Shown piece by piece: positions 33,495 through 43,681 of a stretch of DNA of 64,000 nucleotides. The notes under the pieces were generated by a model. It ran no database searches, was not told the DNA's origin, and worked only from the letters and a program-made list of their open reading frames with translations. This DNA is from Shewanella sp. UCD-KL21 (GTDB lineage: Bacteria; Pseudomonadota; Gammaproteobacteria; Enterobacterales; Shewanellaceae), in assembly GCF_001957135.1 (NCBI RefSeq), contig NZ_MPHK01000013.1:1-64000 (forward strand). Reading direction: 5' to 3'. The position numbers and the translations under genes are program-made. Positions within the stretch are counted from its first letter, which is position 1. Each line of letters opens with the position of its first letter.

Positions 33495-34697
33495 ATGGAT
33501 CCTTCAACTCATATTAATCGCCCTAATGGATTAACCACAGATACACTTCAACAGCAGCAGCCACCACCGTCATTAACCATTAATGAAAGTCACGGTAATC
33601 GCAATGCCAATATGGATGCCCTCAGAGGCATCGCCATTATTGGAATTTTGTTCATGAACATTTTTTTTATGAACAATAGCTTTTATGGCTATGCGCCACA
33701 TTATCCACAACTTCAGTCTGACATTGTTTTAGAAGTCTTTAGTAATTTCTTCCTTGAAGGGCGCTTTATTTCGCTGCTATCTATCCTATTTGGCGCTGGA
33801 TTATATATCCAATATAAGCGCTACGAGGCGGCTAGCTTAGTGGCCTATCCATTATTAAAACGGCGGATAAAATGGCTAGCGGTATTTGGCTTACTCCATG
33901 GCATTTTTATTTGGGGCGGCGATATATTACTCAGTTATGCCTTTAGTGCATTTTTAGCTCTGAATTACCTCAACAGCGATATCACCCAGTTAAAAAAACG
34001 AGCCAATCAATTTATTGTTGGCTCGCTGATCCTAATGACCTTGCTGAGTTTGCTAGTGGAGCCAGAGTATTATTATCGCGGCTCTGAATTCCACCTTCTG
34101 CAGCTGCAAGTATGGTCTGCAAATTACAGTGACATTGTGTTTTTACAACTAAACCAAGTGGGTTACATGTTACTGATTATCCCGTTAACCTTAATGTGGT
34201 TTTTAGGGGGACTAATGATGTGGGGAATGGCGCTTTATCGACAAGGGGCATTTGAACATGGATTAGAGCGGACAACCTTAATCAAGTGCGCTATGGCAAC
34301 AATCATATTATCAAGCCTAGATAGCCTGTTAAGTTTCAGTTCAAGCGCTATTTTAGTTGAATGTTCAGCGATAGTGATGATGCTAAGCGCGATCCCTATG
34401 ACGTTGATTTACTTACACCTCATAGTAAAAGTTTGCCAAAATTCAGCTCAAGTGCTCGCGCCTTTTCAAGCTGTGGGGAAATTAGCTTTTAGTTGTTATA
34501 TTTTACAATCCATCATAGGTGTCAGCCTATTTCGCTATCTTATGCCTGAGCTTAACGTTAGCCTCAATCGCGTTGACTATATCTTAATCGCACTTGGCTT
34601 AAGTGGGCTGCAATTGCTGTTAGCGCCGCTTTATTTGCGCTATTTTAGCCAAGGTCCGTTAGAGTCACTTTGGCGAAAGCTAGTTTCAAAAAACTAA
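33495..34697 (+). CDS. DUF418 (YeiB-like) membrane protein
   Basis: The 400-residue protein has an N-terminal NMDALRGIAIIGILFMNIFF and LEGRFISLLSILFGAGLYIQ, typical of DUF418/DUF405 proteins such as YeiB. About ten membrane helices are seen, and the C-terminal GKLAFSCYILQSIIGVSLF is the family signature. The function is unknown; some members are thought to act like acyltransferase-3 proteins. The DUF1294 gene follows after 51 bp. Confidence 0.88.
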   Translation: MDPSTHINRPNGLTTDTLQQQQPPPSLTINESHGNRNANMDALRGIAIIGILFMNIFFMNNSFYGYAPHYPQLQSDIVLEVFSNFFLEGRFISLLSILFGAGLYIQYKRYEAASLVAYPLLKRRIKWLAVFGLLHGIFIWGGDILLSYAFSAFLALNYLNSDITQLKKRANQFIVGSLILMTLLSLLVEPEYYYRGSEFHLLQLQVWSANYSDIVFLQLNQVGYMLLIIPLTLMWFLGGLMMWGMALYRQGAFEHGLERTTLIKCAMATIILSSLDSLLSFSSSAILVECSAIVMMLSAIPMTLIYLHLIVKVCQNSAQVLAPFQAVGKLAFSCYILQSIIGVSLFRYLMPELNVSLNRVDYILIALGLSGLQLLLAPLYLRYFSQGPLESLWRKLVSKN

Positions 34698-34748
34698 CCA
34701 TGCAAACAGCTGCATTATTAATGCTGATACTTTTAAATAACAGGATTC

Positions 34749-35093
34749 ATGACACTGATGAAGATATTTGCGCTATTAAGCTTATGCCTGATGGCACTTG
34801 TGAGTTATCGCATTTGGCCATTTTTGGCGATTTATGTTGCCGCGATAAACCTGTTGAGCTTTTTGATTACATGGCTTGATAAACGCGCAGCAGCAAAACA
34901 AACATGGCGAACACAAGAGCGTACTTTACACCTCTTTGCCTTACTCGGAGGTTGGCCTGCTGGGCTTTTGGCTCAGCAGCTATTTAGGCACAAGACCCAA
35001 AAAACACCTTTTAAGTGGATTTACCTCTGCAGCATAGTTATCAATATATTGGCTTGGGCGGGCTTGGCTTACCTGCAATATCAAGGGCTTTAA
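34749..35093 (+). CDS. DUF1294 small membrane protein
   Basis: The 114-residue protein has three or so membrane helices and the DUF1294 motif LDKRAAAKQTWRTQERTLHL, then ALLGGWPAGLLAQQLFRHKT. The first ATG has AGGA close by; an ATG three codons later has better spacing, so the start may be 34758. The function is unknown. In other members a cold-shock domain is fused at the N-terminus; it is absent here. Confidence 0.85.
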   Translation: MTLMKIFALLSLCLMALVSYRIWPFLAIYVAAINLLSFLITWLDKRAAAKQTWRTQERTLHLFALLGGWPAGLLAQQLFRHKTQKTPFKWIYLCSIVINILAWAGLAYLQYQGL

Positions 35094-35246
35094 CTGCGCT
35101 AAAGCTTATGTGGTATGTTTCTAAACCGCTAACTAAGCTCTGTGGGTTAAAAACATGATTTAGCCATAAAAAAACGCCGCTGCACTTTACCCACAGCACT
35201 TGGGTGAGTACCATTCATTTATTGCTAGCAACCATAAGAAGAAGTT

Positions 35247-35717
35247 ATGAAAATCATTTTGGCCGTTTGTGTGATCGCAGGGATCATCTTTTACTTTTAC
35301 ACGCAATCAAACAATGAAAAAGCCTCGAAAGAGAACATCATTAAAGGCAATGCTTTCTTATTAGAAAATGAAAAAAATCCAGATGTCGTCACCACCTTGT
35401 CAGGACTACAATATGAAATCATGCACAAAGGTGATGCAACTGAGCATCCAAAAGCGACTGACACAGTCACCGTTCATTATCACGGCACACTTATCGACGG
35501 CACCGTTTTTGATAGTTCGGTTGAACGGGGTGAAAGCATCGACTTCCCACTAAATCGGGTTATTCCAGGCTGGACTGAAGGGGTGCAATTAATGTCAGTG
35601 GGCGATAAGTTCCGCTTTTTTGTTCCGAGCACCTTAGCTTATGGCAACCGCACCGCCGGTAAAATCCAAGGCGGCTCAGTGCTGATTTTTGAAGTTGAGC
35701 TATTAGCAATAAACTAA
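35247..35717 (+). CDS. FKBP-type peptidyl-prolyl cis-trans isomerase, membrane-anchored
   Basis: The 156-residue protein has an N-terminal membrane helix (about residues 2-19) that probably anchors the catalytic domain in the periplasm. The FKBP core shows TVTVHYHGTLIDGTVFDSSV, FPLNRVIPGWTEGVQLMSVG and PSTLAYGN. It lacks the dimerisation domain of FkpA/Mip, so it is close to the minimal FklB-like size. A terminator follows. Confidence 0.92.
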   Translation: MKIILAVCVIAGIIFYFYTQSNNEKASKENIIKGNAFLLENEKNPDVVTTLSGLQYEIMHKGDATEHPKATDTVTVHYHGTLIDGTVFDSSVERGESIDFPLNRVIPGWTEGVQLMSVGDKFRFFVPSTLAYGNRTAGKIQGGSVLIFEVELLAIN

Positions 35718-35791
35718 CCATCTAATCTGCTAAAACTGTACTCTGACTAACGTTTTAAATTTTGGCGACTAACGTTTTAGCAACAGAAAAT

Positions 35792-35828
35792 AAAAATCCC
35801 TTATAGCCAAGCTACAAGGGATTTTTTT
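35792..35828. terminator. terminator between the FKBP gene and the converging M24 peptidase gene
   Basis: Positions 35792-35807 and 35811-35826 form a long stem with one mismatch and a 3-nt loop. A-rich and T-rich edges make it able to work in both directions. Confidence 0.85.
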
Positions 35829-35880
35829 GACTCATCTATATCGTCTATTATCGCAACTCGCTAAAGAGTGATGTTGATAT

Positions 35881-37095
35881 CTAGCTTAGGCCAAATGGAT
35901 CATCAATCGATTTAGCCGGCTGAGTGAACCACACAGCGCCAGACTCCGTCATATAAAAATGATCTTCATGTCTTACGCCAAACTCACCTGGTACACACAA
36001 CATCGGCTCGTTACTAAAGCACATTCCTGCCGCAAGCTGAGTATGATCGTTTAGCACTAAATAAGGCCATTCATGGATATCCAAGCCAATTCCGTGTCCG
36101 GTGCGATGGGGTAAGCCTGGCACATCATAATCTGGGCCAAAACCTGCATTAACTATTACTTCTCGAGCCGCTTGATCAACGCTTGCACACGTTGCGCCAA
36201 TAGTCGCAGCAGCAAACGCCGCCAGTTGCGCTTGTTGCTCTAAATTCCACAGCTCACGTTGGCGCTCACTTGGCTCACCATATACATAAGTGCGGGTAAT
36301 ATCTGAGTTATAGCCGCCTAGCTGACAACCGGTATCAATCAATACCGTGTCGTTTAGCTCCAGTGTTTTAGGCGACTTAACCCCATGGGGGTAAGCGGTA
36401 TCTTCACCAAACAATACAATGCAAAAATATGATCCCGCAGGCGCGCCAACCTTGATGTGGGCTTGATGGATAAAATCTTCCACTTCTTTGGTGCTAATGC
36501 CTTCTCGTAAGATACTGGCGGCAGCAATATGAACCGCTAAAGTCATGTCCTTTGCTCGTTGCAACAAGGCTAGCTCCGCAGGCGATTTAATCATTCTACA
36601 ACCGGCAGTGATGCTTTTGGCATTGACATAATTGAGTTGATCATTGGCGCTGCGAATACCATCAAAAATAAAGAAAGCGGTGGCTTCATCAAAGCCCACC
36701 TTGCCAGCATTAATGCCTTTATTTGCTAGCATGTCGGCAAATAACTGAAAAGGGCTTTCATCTTCTTGCCACGTATTCACTTTACCCTTGACGGCCATAT
36801 AACCTTGTAAAGTATCAAGCTCAAATGCAGGAGCAATGTATTCAAGCTCACCGCGGGCAGGAATAATAGCCCCAACCATACGCTCGCTGGCATACCAGCG
36901 AGTACCAGTAAAATAATACAGATTAGTGCCAGCATTAATGTAAATGGCTTCAATGCCTTGTTGCTGCATTAATTGCTGTGCTTGGCTAATTCGCTGTTCA
37001 AACTCTCCTACCCCAATAGCAGCAACATCATGGGTCATATCTGACAAACTCGCTAATGCTTGTTGTGGGGTTTGGGTTCCGACTCCGACGGTCAT
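35881..37095 (-). CDS. M24-family metallopeptidase (Xaa-Pro dipeptidase-like)
   Basis: The 404-residue protein has a creatinase-type N-terminal domain and a pita-bread catalytic domain. The metal ligands appear as Asp in LIDTGCQLGG, Asp in YNSDITRTYV, His in RTGHGIGLDIHE, Glu in CFSNEPML and Glu in VRHEDHFYM. These identify M24B aminoproline peptidases. GGAG precedes the ATG. It faces the longer PepP-like gene across a 249-bp gap. The exact specificity (prolidase or aminopeptidase) cannot be told. Confidence 0.9.
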   Translation of the reverse strand: MTVGVGTQTPQQALASLSDMTHDVAAIGVGEFEQRISQAQQLMQQQGIEAIYINAGTNLYYFTGTRWYASERMVGAIIPARGELEYIAPAFELDTLQGYMAVKGKVNTWQEDESPFQLFADMLANKGINAGKVGFDEATAFFIFDGIRSANDQLNYVNAKSITAGCRMIKSPAELALLQRAKDMTLAVHIAAASILREGISTKEVEDFIHQAHIKVGAPAGSYFCIVLFGEDTAYPHGVKSPKTLELNDTVLIDTGCQLGGYNSDITRTYVYGEPSERQRELWNLEQQAQLAAFAAATIGATCASVDQAAREVIVNAGFGPDYDVPGLPHRTGHGIGLDIHEWPYLVLNDHTQLAAGMCFSNEPMLCVPGEFGVRHEDHFYMTESGAVWFTQPAKSIDDPFGLS

Positions 37096-37344
37096 AGTAC
37101 GCTCCGATAATTAATGCTAGATAAGCAAATTTTATTCTATTAGTGATCCGATAATCCGCATAGTGTAAACTTCAATCACAAAATGTATACAATATAAATT
37201 ATCAATTGTATTTCTACATAACACTCGCTGCGGTTACCCTGCAGATGATGACTATCTTCAGTGTTTTGTTTGTAAATACACCGCTGCGATAATCGCTTTA
37301 CCTTAATAAGACTGAATCAATCAGCCACCTCCAATGGAGCAACC

Positions 37345-39132
37345 ATGCCAGATACGATCAATCAGCGCCTTGACGCCATTCGCCAAACCATGTCGCAACA
37401 AAATCTCGATGCTTTTATTATTCCCCGAGCAGATGAATACCTCGGCGAATATGTCCCTGAGCGTAATGAAAGGCTGCATTGGGCGACAGGGTTTACTGGT
37501 TCGGCGGGCATGGCGATTATTTTAAAAGACACCGCCGCTATTTTTGTTGACGGTCGTTACACAGTGCAAGTGGCACTGCAAGTTGATGCGCAGTTATTTA
37601 GTTATGAAAGCCTAACGGATACTCCGCAAATTCAATGGTTGATTGATCATTTAACTCAGGGTAAACGTGTTGGCATAGATAGCCGATTACATACCTTAGC
37701 TTGGTATCAACAAGCACAGCTGCAATTAACAAAAGCAGATATCAGCTTAGTGTCAGTTGCTGAAAACCCAATTGATATTCATTGGCAGCAACGCCCAATG
37801 CTACCAACAGAGCCCATTACCTTATTTAGCCATGAGGGCGCAGGCCGCAATAGCCTTGATAAACGCCAACAAATTGGTGATATCGTTGCCAAGCAAGGCG
37901 CCGATATGGCATTAATTGCCGCTTTAGACTCATTTTGTTGGTTACTTAATATTCGTGGCAACGATGTGCCAAGATTACCCGTCACCTTAGGCTGCGCCTT
38001 ACTGAGTGCCAACGGTGATATGACCTTATTTGCTGATAGCAACAAACTGCCCCAAGGCTTTGCTGAGCATGTGGGCGCTGGCGTTGAATTTAAAGATGAA
38101 TCATTATTAGCTGAAGCCCTTGAGCAACTTAACGGCGTAAAACTGCTGGCAGACCCTAATACCACTAATGCTTGGACCCAGTTAACCGCAAAGCAAGCGG
38201 GTGCCATATTAGTCGCGGGCTCAGATCCTGTCGCACTGCCAAAAGCACAAAAAAATGCCGCCGAGCTCAGTGGTATGCGAACATGTCATATTCGTGATGG
38301 CGCAGCAGTAAGCCGTTTTCTTACTTGGCTTGATATGGAAGTTGCTGCCAACCGTCTTTATGATGAAGCCCAGCTTGCCGATAAACTGGAATCTTTCAGA
38401 TTAACTGATCCACTGTATCGCGAGCCAAGCTTTGATACCATTTCGGCCACCGGTGCTAACGCCGCGATGTGTCATTACAATCATAATGACGCCACCCCAA
38501 GTCAAATGACCATCAACAGTATCTATTTGGTGGACTCTGGGGCGCAGTACCTTGACGGCACCACGGATGTCACCCGTACAATTGCCATTGGTGACGTCAC
38601 CGCTGAGCAACAAAAAATGGTCACCTTAGTATTAAAAGGTCATATTGCCCTTGATCAAGCCAAATTCCCTAAAGGCACATCAGGCCAGCAATTAGATGGC
38701 TTTGCCCGTCAGTACTTGTGGCAACATGGGTTTGATTATGACCATGGCACCGGTCACGGCGTAGGACATTTTTTAAGTGTTCATGAAGGCCCGCAGCGCA
38801 TTGGTAAAAACGTGAATGGCGTGCCATTATTACCCGGTATGGTGTTATCCAATGAGCCGGGGTATTACCGCGCCAATGAATTTGGTATTCGCATTGAAAA
38901 CCTAGTGGCGGTTATTCCATCACCAAGCTTAGTGAATGCTGAACGTGAAATGCTGGAGTTTGATGCGTTAACGCTAATCCCTATCGATAAGCGTTTAATT
39001 GATAAATCCTTACTCACTCAAGCTGAAATTGATTGGTTAAATCGCTACCATCAAAAAGTGTTTGCCACCTTATCAACTATGCTCACAGGTGATGACCTTG
39101 CATGGTTAACCAAGGTAACGACTGAGCTTTAA
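37345..39132 (+). CDS. Xaa-Pro aminopeptidase, long (three-domain) type
   Basis: The 595-residue length and three-part structure match the eukaryote-like aminopeptidase P (XPNPEP1 type). The first domain has FIIPRADEYLGEYVPERNER and GFTGSAGMAII. The catalytic domain has DSGAQYLDGTTDVTRTI, HGTGHGVGHFLSVHEGP and SNEPGYYRANEFGIRIEN. The protein releases N-terminal residues preceding proline. GGAG lies ahead of the ATG. No signal peptide is seen, so it is cytoplasmic. Confidence 0.93.
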   Translation: MPDTINQRLDAIRQTMSQQNLDAFIIPRADEYLGEYVPERNERLHWATGFTGSAGMAIILKDTAAIFVDGRYTVQVALQVDAQLFSYESLTDTPQIQWLIDHLTQGKRVGIDSRLHTLAWYQQAQLQLTKADISLVSVAENPIDIHWQQRPMLPTEPITLFSHEGAGRNSLDKRQQIGDIVAKQGADMALIAALDSFCWLLNIRGNDVPRLPVTLGCALLSANGDMTLFADSNKLPQGFAEHVGAGVEFKDESLLAEALEQLNGVKLLADPNTTNAWTQLTAKQAGAILVAGSDPVALPKAQKNAAELSGMRTCHIRDGAAVSRFLTWLDMEVAANRLYDEAQLADKLESFRLTDPLYREPSFDTISATGANAAMCHYNHNDATPSQMTINSIYLVDSGAQYLDGTTDVTRTIAIGDVTAEQQKMVTLVLKGHIALDQAKFPKGTSGQQLDGFARQYLWQHGFDYDHGTGHGVGHFLSVHEGPQRIGKNVNGVPLLPGMVLSNEPGYYRANEFGIRIENLVAVIPSPSLVNAEREMLEFDALTLIPIDKRLIDKSLLTQAEIDWLNRYHQKVFATLSTMLTGDDLAWLTKVTTEL

Positions 39133-39478
39133 TAAAACCCAAGTCATTATCCCCACACTTGCCCAATTTTAAGCCATTTAAATTGGGCATTTTTGTATTC
39201 AGAGCCGGTTTCTAATTGCCATAACCTCGCCATAACCTCGCCATAATCATGCGCTAAAAACTGACCACAAAACTTAGTTAAGAATTAATCAAAAAACTTT
39301 GTTATACTCCGCCGCCGCTGATCCATTAGCGAACTTTAAAACCCATGTTAAAATGACATGCTAAGTCGTTTTGGTACTAGCACGATGAACTATACTCAGG
39401 CAGGTTAAAAACTAATATTTTTAGTGAACTAGCCACTGAACTGTTGAATGACGTGATAATGATAGGAACAAGATACCA
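39133..39478 (+). other. intergenic region and long leader of the rhlE-like gene
   Basis: No gene is visible. TATACT at 39303-39308 with TTAAGA at 39278-39283 (19 bp apart) is the best promoter candidate, giving an untranslated leader of about 165 nt. Long leaders are common in cold-induced helicase genes. A short 11-bp tandem (CATAACCTCGC) occurs near 39220-39245. Confidence 0.35.
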
Positions 39479-40780
39479 ATGAAATTTGAATCTTTTAGCT
39501 TCGCCCCAGAAATATTAAGTGCGATCGCTGATTGCGGGTATAAAACTATGACACCCGTTCAACAACAAGCTATTCCAGCAATTCGTCGTGGCCAAGATGT
39601 ACTTGCCAGCGCCCAAACCGGTACGGGTAAAACAGCCGCATTTGCATTACCTATGCTGCAAAAGATGGTTGAAAATCCACGTGAGTTACAGCATTCAAAT
39701 ACCCGCGCGTTAATCTTAACCCCTACTCGCGAGCTAGCCGCTCAGGTTGCTGACAATATTGCTGATTACAGCAAGAACATCAACATGGAAGTATTGACCA
39801 TTTATGGCGGCGTAAAGCTGACTAGCCAAGCGCAAAAGCTTAAACGTGGTGCTGACATTATTGTAGCTACGCCGGGGCGTTTACTTGAACATTTAAACGC
39901 ATGTAACTTAAGCCTTTCAAATGTTGAATTTTTAGTCCTTGATGAAGCTGACCGTATGCTGGATATGGGCTTTAGCACCGACATTCAAAAAATTCTTCAA
40001 GCCGTGAATAAGCAGCGTCAAAACTTATTATTCTCAGCCACCTTCTCAACTTCAGTTAAGAAGCTTGCTAACGAAATGCTTGAAAAACCAGTGGTCATTA
40101 CTGCTGACAAACAAAACACCACCGCTGATACAGTAAGCCAAGTGGTTTACCCTGTTGAGCAGCGCCGTAAGCGTGAATTGCTATCTGAATTGATTGGCAC
40201 TAAAAACTGGCAACAGGTGTTAGTCTTCACTGCAACCCGTGATGCCGCGGATAAGCTAGTAAAAGAGCTTAACCTTGATGGTATTCCGTCAGCTGTGGTT
40301 CATGGCGAAAAAGCCCAAGGCAGTCGCCGCCGCGCATTACGTGAATTTGTTGAAGGAAAAGTACGTGTGCTGGTTGCAACCGAAGTGGCCGCTCGTGGCT
40401 TGGATATTCAAGATTTAGGCTATGTTGTTAACTACGACTTACCATTTCTTGCTGAAGATTATGTGCACCGTATCGGCCGCACCGGACGTGCAGGTAAATC
40501 AGGTACCGCTATTTCATTTGTGAGCCGCGAAGAAGAGCGCACCTTACATGATATTGAAAAATTAATCGGTCAACCCATTCGCCGAATTACTGCGCCAGGT
40601 TATGAAGTTGGCAGCCGTGAATTACTGTTAAAGCAAATTCAAAAGCGTCGTAGCTTCGCGAAGAAACAACAACGTGCAGATAGCGCGGGTGAGCAAGTTG
40701 TCGGCGAGCGTAACATGCAAGGTCGCCGCGTAACGGTAGGTAAATCAACCAGTACCGTTAAGTACAAAAAACTGAAGTAA
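39479..40780 (+). CDS. rhlE: DEAD-box RNA helicase, RhlE-like
   Basis: The protein unwinds RNA duplexes in ribosome assembly or RNA decay. The 433 residues carry every core motif: Q motif around FAPEILSAIADCGYKTMTPV, Walker A AQTGTGKT (45-52), PTRELA, TPGR, DEAD in VLDEADRMLDMGF, SAT, ATEVAARGLDI and HRIGRTGRAG. The C-terminal tail is short and basic, ending KSTSTVKYKKLK. RhlE is the closest assignment; other DEAD-box paralogues cannot be excluded. Confidence 0.9.
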   Translation: MKFESFSFAPEILSAIADCGYKTMTPVQQQAIPAIRRGQDVLASAQTGTGKTAAFALPMLQKMVENPRELQHSNTRALILTPTRELAAQVADNIADYSKNINMEVLTIYGGVKLTSQAQKLKRGADIIVATPGRLLEHLNACNLSLSNVEFLVLDEADRMLDMGFSTDIQKILQAVNKQRQNLLFSATFSTSVKKLANEMLEKPVVITADKQNTTADTVSQVVYPVEQRRKRELLSELIGTKNWQQVLVFTATRDAADKLVKELNLDGIPSAVVHGEKAQGSRRRALREFVEGKVRVLVATEVAARGLDIQDLGYVVNYDLPFLAEDYVHRIGRTGRAGKSGTAISFVSREEERTLHDIEKLIGQPIRRITAPGYEVGSRELLLKQIQKRRSFAKKQQRADSAGEQVVGERNMQGRRVTVGKSTSTVKYKKLK

Positions 40781-40804
40781 TCACCCCGTTATTATTTCAA
40801 TATT

Positions 40805-40828
40805 AAGGCGCTATTAGCGCCTTTTTTT
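40805..40828 (+). terminator. terminator of rhlE
   Basis: AAGGCGC (40805-40811) and GCGCCTT (40817-40823) form a 7-bp stem with a 5-nt loop and a T-tract, 24 bp after the stop. Confidence 0.88.
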
Positions 40829-41015
40829 ATGCCTAAAAAACATTCAGTAAATCATTATTCGCTTTAAGTAAATTCGATGAAATAAAAACTGTGGTGATCA
40901 GGTCTAATCATTGTCGCCGTAACAGCGAAAATTATAACCAGTATTACTCAGCGATAAGAAGTGCCAATTAGGGCGCTCACTAAGATCATCACTTTAATTG
41001 AATATGGATTTCAGC

Positions 41016-41651
41016 ATGTTAAAAAAACTTATGTTAGTCGCCGCAATGGCCTTATTTAGCTTACCTTCAATGGCTAAACCTATTGCTAGCGATGAATACC
41101 ACGTCATGCCATTAATGAATGGACAACAAATCCCGAGCGTTGACCTTAAAGATGTTGCCGGCAATAAGGTTAACCTGCAAACATTAACCGCAGCTAAGCC
41201 CACTATCTTCTTTTTCTATCGCGGTGGTTGGTGCCCATTTTGTAATGTTCAAATGGGCCAACTTAAAGCTATTGAGCCTAAATTAATTGAAATGGGTTTT
41301 CAGTTAGTGGGAATTTCACCTGACTCACCCGCCAAACTTAAAGCCTCAATGAATGACAATAAACTGGGTTACCTATTGCTATCAGATGAAAATATGACCG
41401 CATCCCAAGCATTTGGTATTGCCTTTTATACCAGTGAAAAAGTCACCAGTATGTACCGCGCCAAGCTCAGTGTTGAAAATAGCCTTTGGACCACACCTGA
41501 AGGTGAGCAGCGCTTAGTCTTACCAGTGCCGGCAGTTTATGTGGCAGATAAAACCGGCTTGGTACACTTTCAATACATAAACCCCAATTATAAAGTGCGC
41601 CCCGCACCTGAGCTTATCTTAACCGCCGCAAAACTATTGCAAGGGCAATAA
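41016..41651 (+). CDS. exported peroxiredoxin-like protein
   Basis: The protein has a cleavable signal peptide (MLKKLMLVAAMALFSLPSMA) and an AhpC/TSA-type thioredoxin fold. The redox site is WCPFC in FYRGGWCPFCNVQMGQL, followed by LVGISPDSPAKLKAS. It should reduce peroxides or act in periplasmic thiol exchange. The ATG at 41016 fits the signal peptide; an ATG at 41004 and a TTG at 40998 are alternatives. It is a single gene. Confidence 0.85.
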   Translation: MLKKLMLVAAMALFSLPSMAKPIASDEYHVMPLMNGQQIPSVDLKDVAGNKVNLQTLTAAKPTIFFFYRGGWCPFCNVQMGQLKAIEPKLIEMGFQLVGISPDSPAKLKASMNDNKLGYLLLSDENMTASQAFGIAFYTSEKVTSMYRAKLSVENSLWTTPEGEQRLVLPVPAVYVADKTGLVHFQYINPNYKVRPAPELILTAAKLLQGQ

Positions 41652-41725
41652 TTTGCAGCAGCAATAACTCGCCTTTGCTACAATAGCTTCGCCGCACTTC
41701 CCATTTTTCTGCGGCGGAGTTATTT

Positions 41726-42394
41726 ATGCAAAATACAACACAAGCACCAACATACAACCAAGCGATTTTAGCCGTAGCTGAAGCAGGGATTAAAGCCTTG
41801 CAAGAGTCTGCATTAAAGCAAAAAGCCAAACGAACCCCTGCCCAAGAAAGTCATTTTCTGTGTGCATGGATGGTGGAGTCATTACGGGACAAACGCTTTC
41901 CTAAAATGGTTGCTGATGATCTCAATAGCTGGATCCGTATGGCTCGCAGCCAAGGCGCTGGCGCCATGTTACCTCAGCTACTGCAACGTATCGCGATTCA
42001 ATACCAACAAGTGCTCACCACGACCTTATCTGAAAAAGGCGCAATCGATGCGCTTATCGAGCATTTAGATAGCAACGAATGGTTTGTTATTACTGATACT
42101 GCGTTTTCAGACTCAGGTGCCAAAAAGCTCAAACTGGCGGGTAATGGTCAATCGAGTATGGTGATTTGTGAACATCAGCTGTCGCACTATTTTGATGTAG
42201 ATAGACTCATTAAGCCTTTAGCTATCTATGTGCGTGGTGATGAGCAATATTTTGCCGAGCAAGCGCTCAATAAAGGACTATTGGTTAGCCAAGGTAATAA
42301 AAAAACCAGTCTTATCAAACATCATAAAACCTATTTGGTATACCCAAACAACCAGTTATCAGAGTTATGTTTATTGGTAGAGTCGCTGGCTTAA
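41726..42394 (+). CDS. DUF2913 family protein
   Basis: The 222-residue soluble protein resembles DUF2913: YNQAILAVAEAGIKALQESA near the start, then FLCAWMVESLRDKRFPKMVA and LIEHLDSNEWFVITD. The function is unknown. GGAG precedes the ATG. It follows the peroxiredoxin gene by 74 bp and may share its transcript. The family call is from memory and moderately sure. Confidence 0.7.
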   Translation: MQNTTQAPTYNQAILAVAEAGIKALQESALKQKAKRTPAQESHFLCAWMVESLRDKRFPKMVADDLNSWIRMARSQGAGAMLPQLLQRIAIQYQQVLTTTLSEKGAIDALIEHLDSNEWFVITDTAFSDSGAKKLKLAGNGQSSMVICEHQLSHYFDVDRLIKPLAIYVRGDEQYFAEQALNKGLLVSQGNKKTSLIKHHKTYLVYPNNQLSELCLLVESLA

Positions 42395-42429
42395 CTCGCC
42401 AATTAACTTACTAATTAACTGCTGTAACC

Positions 42430-42460
42430 AAAAAGCGCTAACTTAATGTCGGCGCTTTTT
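42430..42460 (+). terminator. terminator of the DUF2913 gene
   Basis: AAAAAGCGC (42430-42438) and GCGCTTTTT (42452-42460) can pair around a 13-nt loop and a T run follows. The GC core is only four base pairs. Confidence 0.55.
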
Positions 42461-42537
42461 TTGTTTCTGGCTGGGGTTCTTAACGAGTTATAAGATGATG
42501 TTAGCCAAGGGTTTTAGAAAGGGTTTTAGAAACTGCT

Positions 42538-43101
42538 TTAGAATGGATTAAGGCTATAGCCTTGCTCTGTTAAAATAGCATGGGCCGTCATCGCTGATAA
42601 CGCCATTTCAACTCCAGGCAATAATGCTTGATTATTAAGGTTGTAATACGCTGCGCTTTGACCACAAATGTATATCTTCACCCCATATTCAGTTAATTGC
42701 TGTACCAAGGCTTTATTGGCATTTTCGATGGGCGCAGCTAAGCCGTGTTGCAGACGATAGTAGCCATCATCCGCTAAGTCCCCAACGGCGCTGCCATGTA
42801 CGACCATAGCTAAATTAATATCTTTGGATTTAACTCCGACAGCCTCATGCATATTAATAAATCTAGCAAGGGTATTTAAACTGCGATTAACCTCACCCAC
42901 CTTAGCCGCTTTGCTCATATCAAAAGCGATGTTAAATTGCATGCCTTTTGGCAAGGCCAGTTGGCTGTCAATTGTCGCGATTTCGCCATAGCCTTTTATC
43001 ACAGTTCCAGCTTTAAAGGCCTCTTTTCCTGCCATAGCCGCACTAGAGGTTACCAATAGTAAGCTTACCATCAGCAATTTGAGACTTGTTGTTTTGTGCA
43101 T
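42538..43101 (-). CDS. periplasmic DsrE-family protein
   Basis: The 187-residue protein has a signal peptide ending SSAAMA and a DsrE/DsrF-like domain: LAMVVHGSAVGDLADDGYYR, then a single Cys in GVKIYICGQSAAYYNL. Exported DsrE-like proteins of this type are widespread and of unknown role; the conserved Cys suggests sulfur or thiol chemistry. It is a single gene on the minus strand. Confidence 0.82.
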   Translation of the reverse strand: MHKTTSLKLLMVSLLLVTSSAAMAGKEAFKAGTVIKGYGEIATIDSQLALPKGMQFNIAFDMSKAAKVGEVNRSLNTLARFINMHEAVGVKSKDINLAMVVHGSAVGDLADDGYYRLQHGLAAPIENANKALVQQLTEYGVKIYICGQSAAYYNLNNQALLPGVEMALSAMTAHAILTEQGYSLNPF

Positions 43102-43315
43102 CTTTTATCCTTATTGATTGCATTATGACAAAGCTATCTTGAAACGCTGCATTTAGCTATAATAGCCCTCAAATTTTTACCCCTGTAAATAAATTGCTCA
43201 GGGTTATCAATCTCAAAAGCTGCGTAATCAAGTATCTATGCTTAAGCGCCAGCTTATCTTAGTCGTATGTGTTGCTTAGCAAGCTAATGTTAAGCCGCCA
43301 AACTCAGGAGTTTCC

Positions 43316-43567
43316 ATGGCTCGCCAAGTCATTTATACCTTTAAAGGTAAAACCAAAACAATCGCATTCAGTTACGATATACATCATGACCTATACGAAG
43401 CTGCAGCTGAAGCTGAAGGTATTGATTTAACCAACTTCTTGGCTATGGAACAGCAAATTGCAATGACCTCTAAAAAAGGGGCGAAAGCAGAAAAAGATTA
43501 CCGTAAAACCGAGTTTGCCCGTTTCGGTTTTAGTAGCATCAAATTTGTTCGTGATGATGACGAGTAA
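43316..43567 (+). CDS. DUF2960 small protein
   Basis: The 83-residue protein is acidic at the end (VRDDDE) and has a recognisable MARQVIYTFKGKTKTIAFSY start. I recall this as the DUF2960 family of Shewanella, Vibrio and Photobacterium. The function is unknown. CAGGAG lies ahead of the ATG. No membrane segment is present. Confidence 0.75.
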   Translation: MARQVIYTFKGKTKTIAFSYDIHHDLYEAAAEAEGIDLTNFLAMEQQIAMTSKKGAKAEKDYRKTEFARFGFSSIKFVRDDDE

Positions 43568-43681
43568 AGCTAACAGTCAAAAACTTACCGCTAAGAGTTA
43601 AGCGCTAAGAGTTAAGTGCTAAGCGCATTTGTATTAGTGGCATCAGCAATTATTAGTGACAACAACAATAAAAGGATTTAC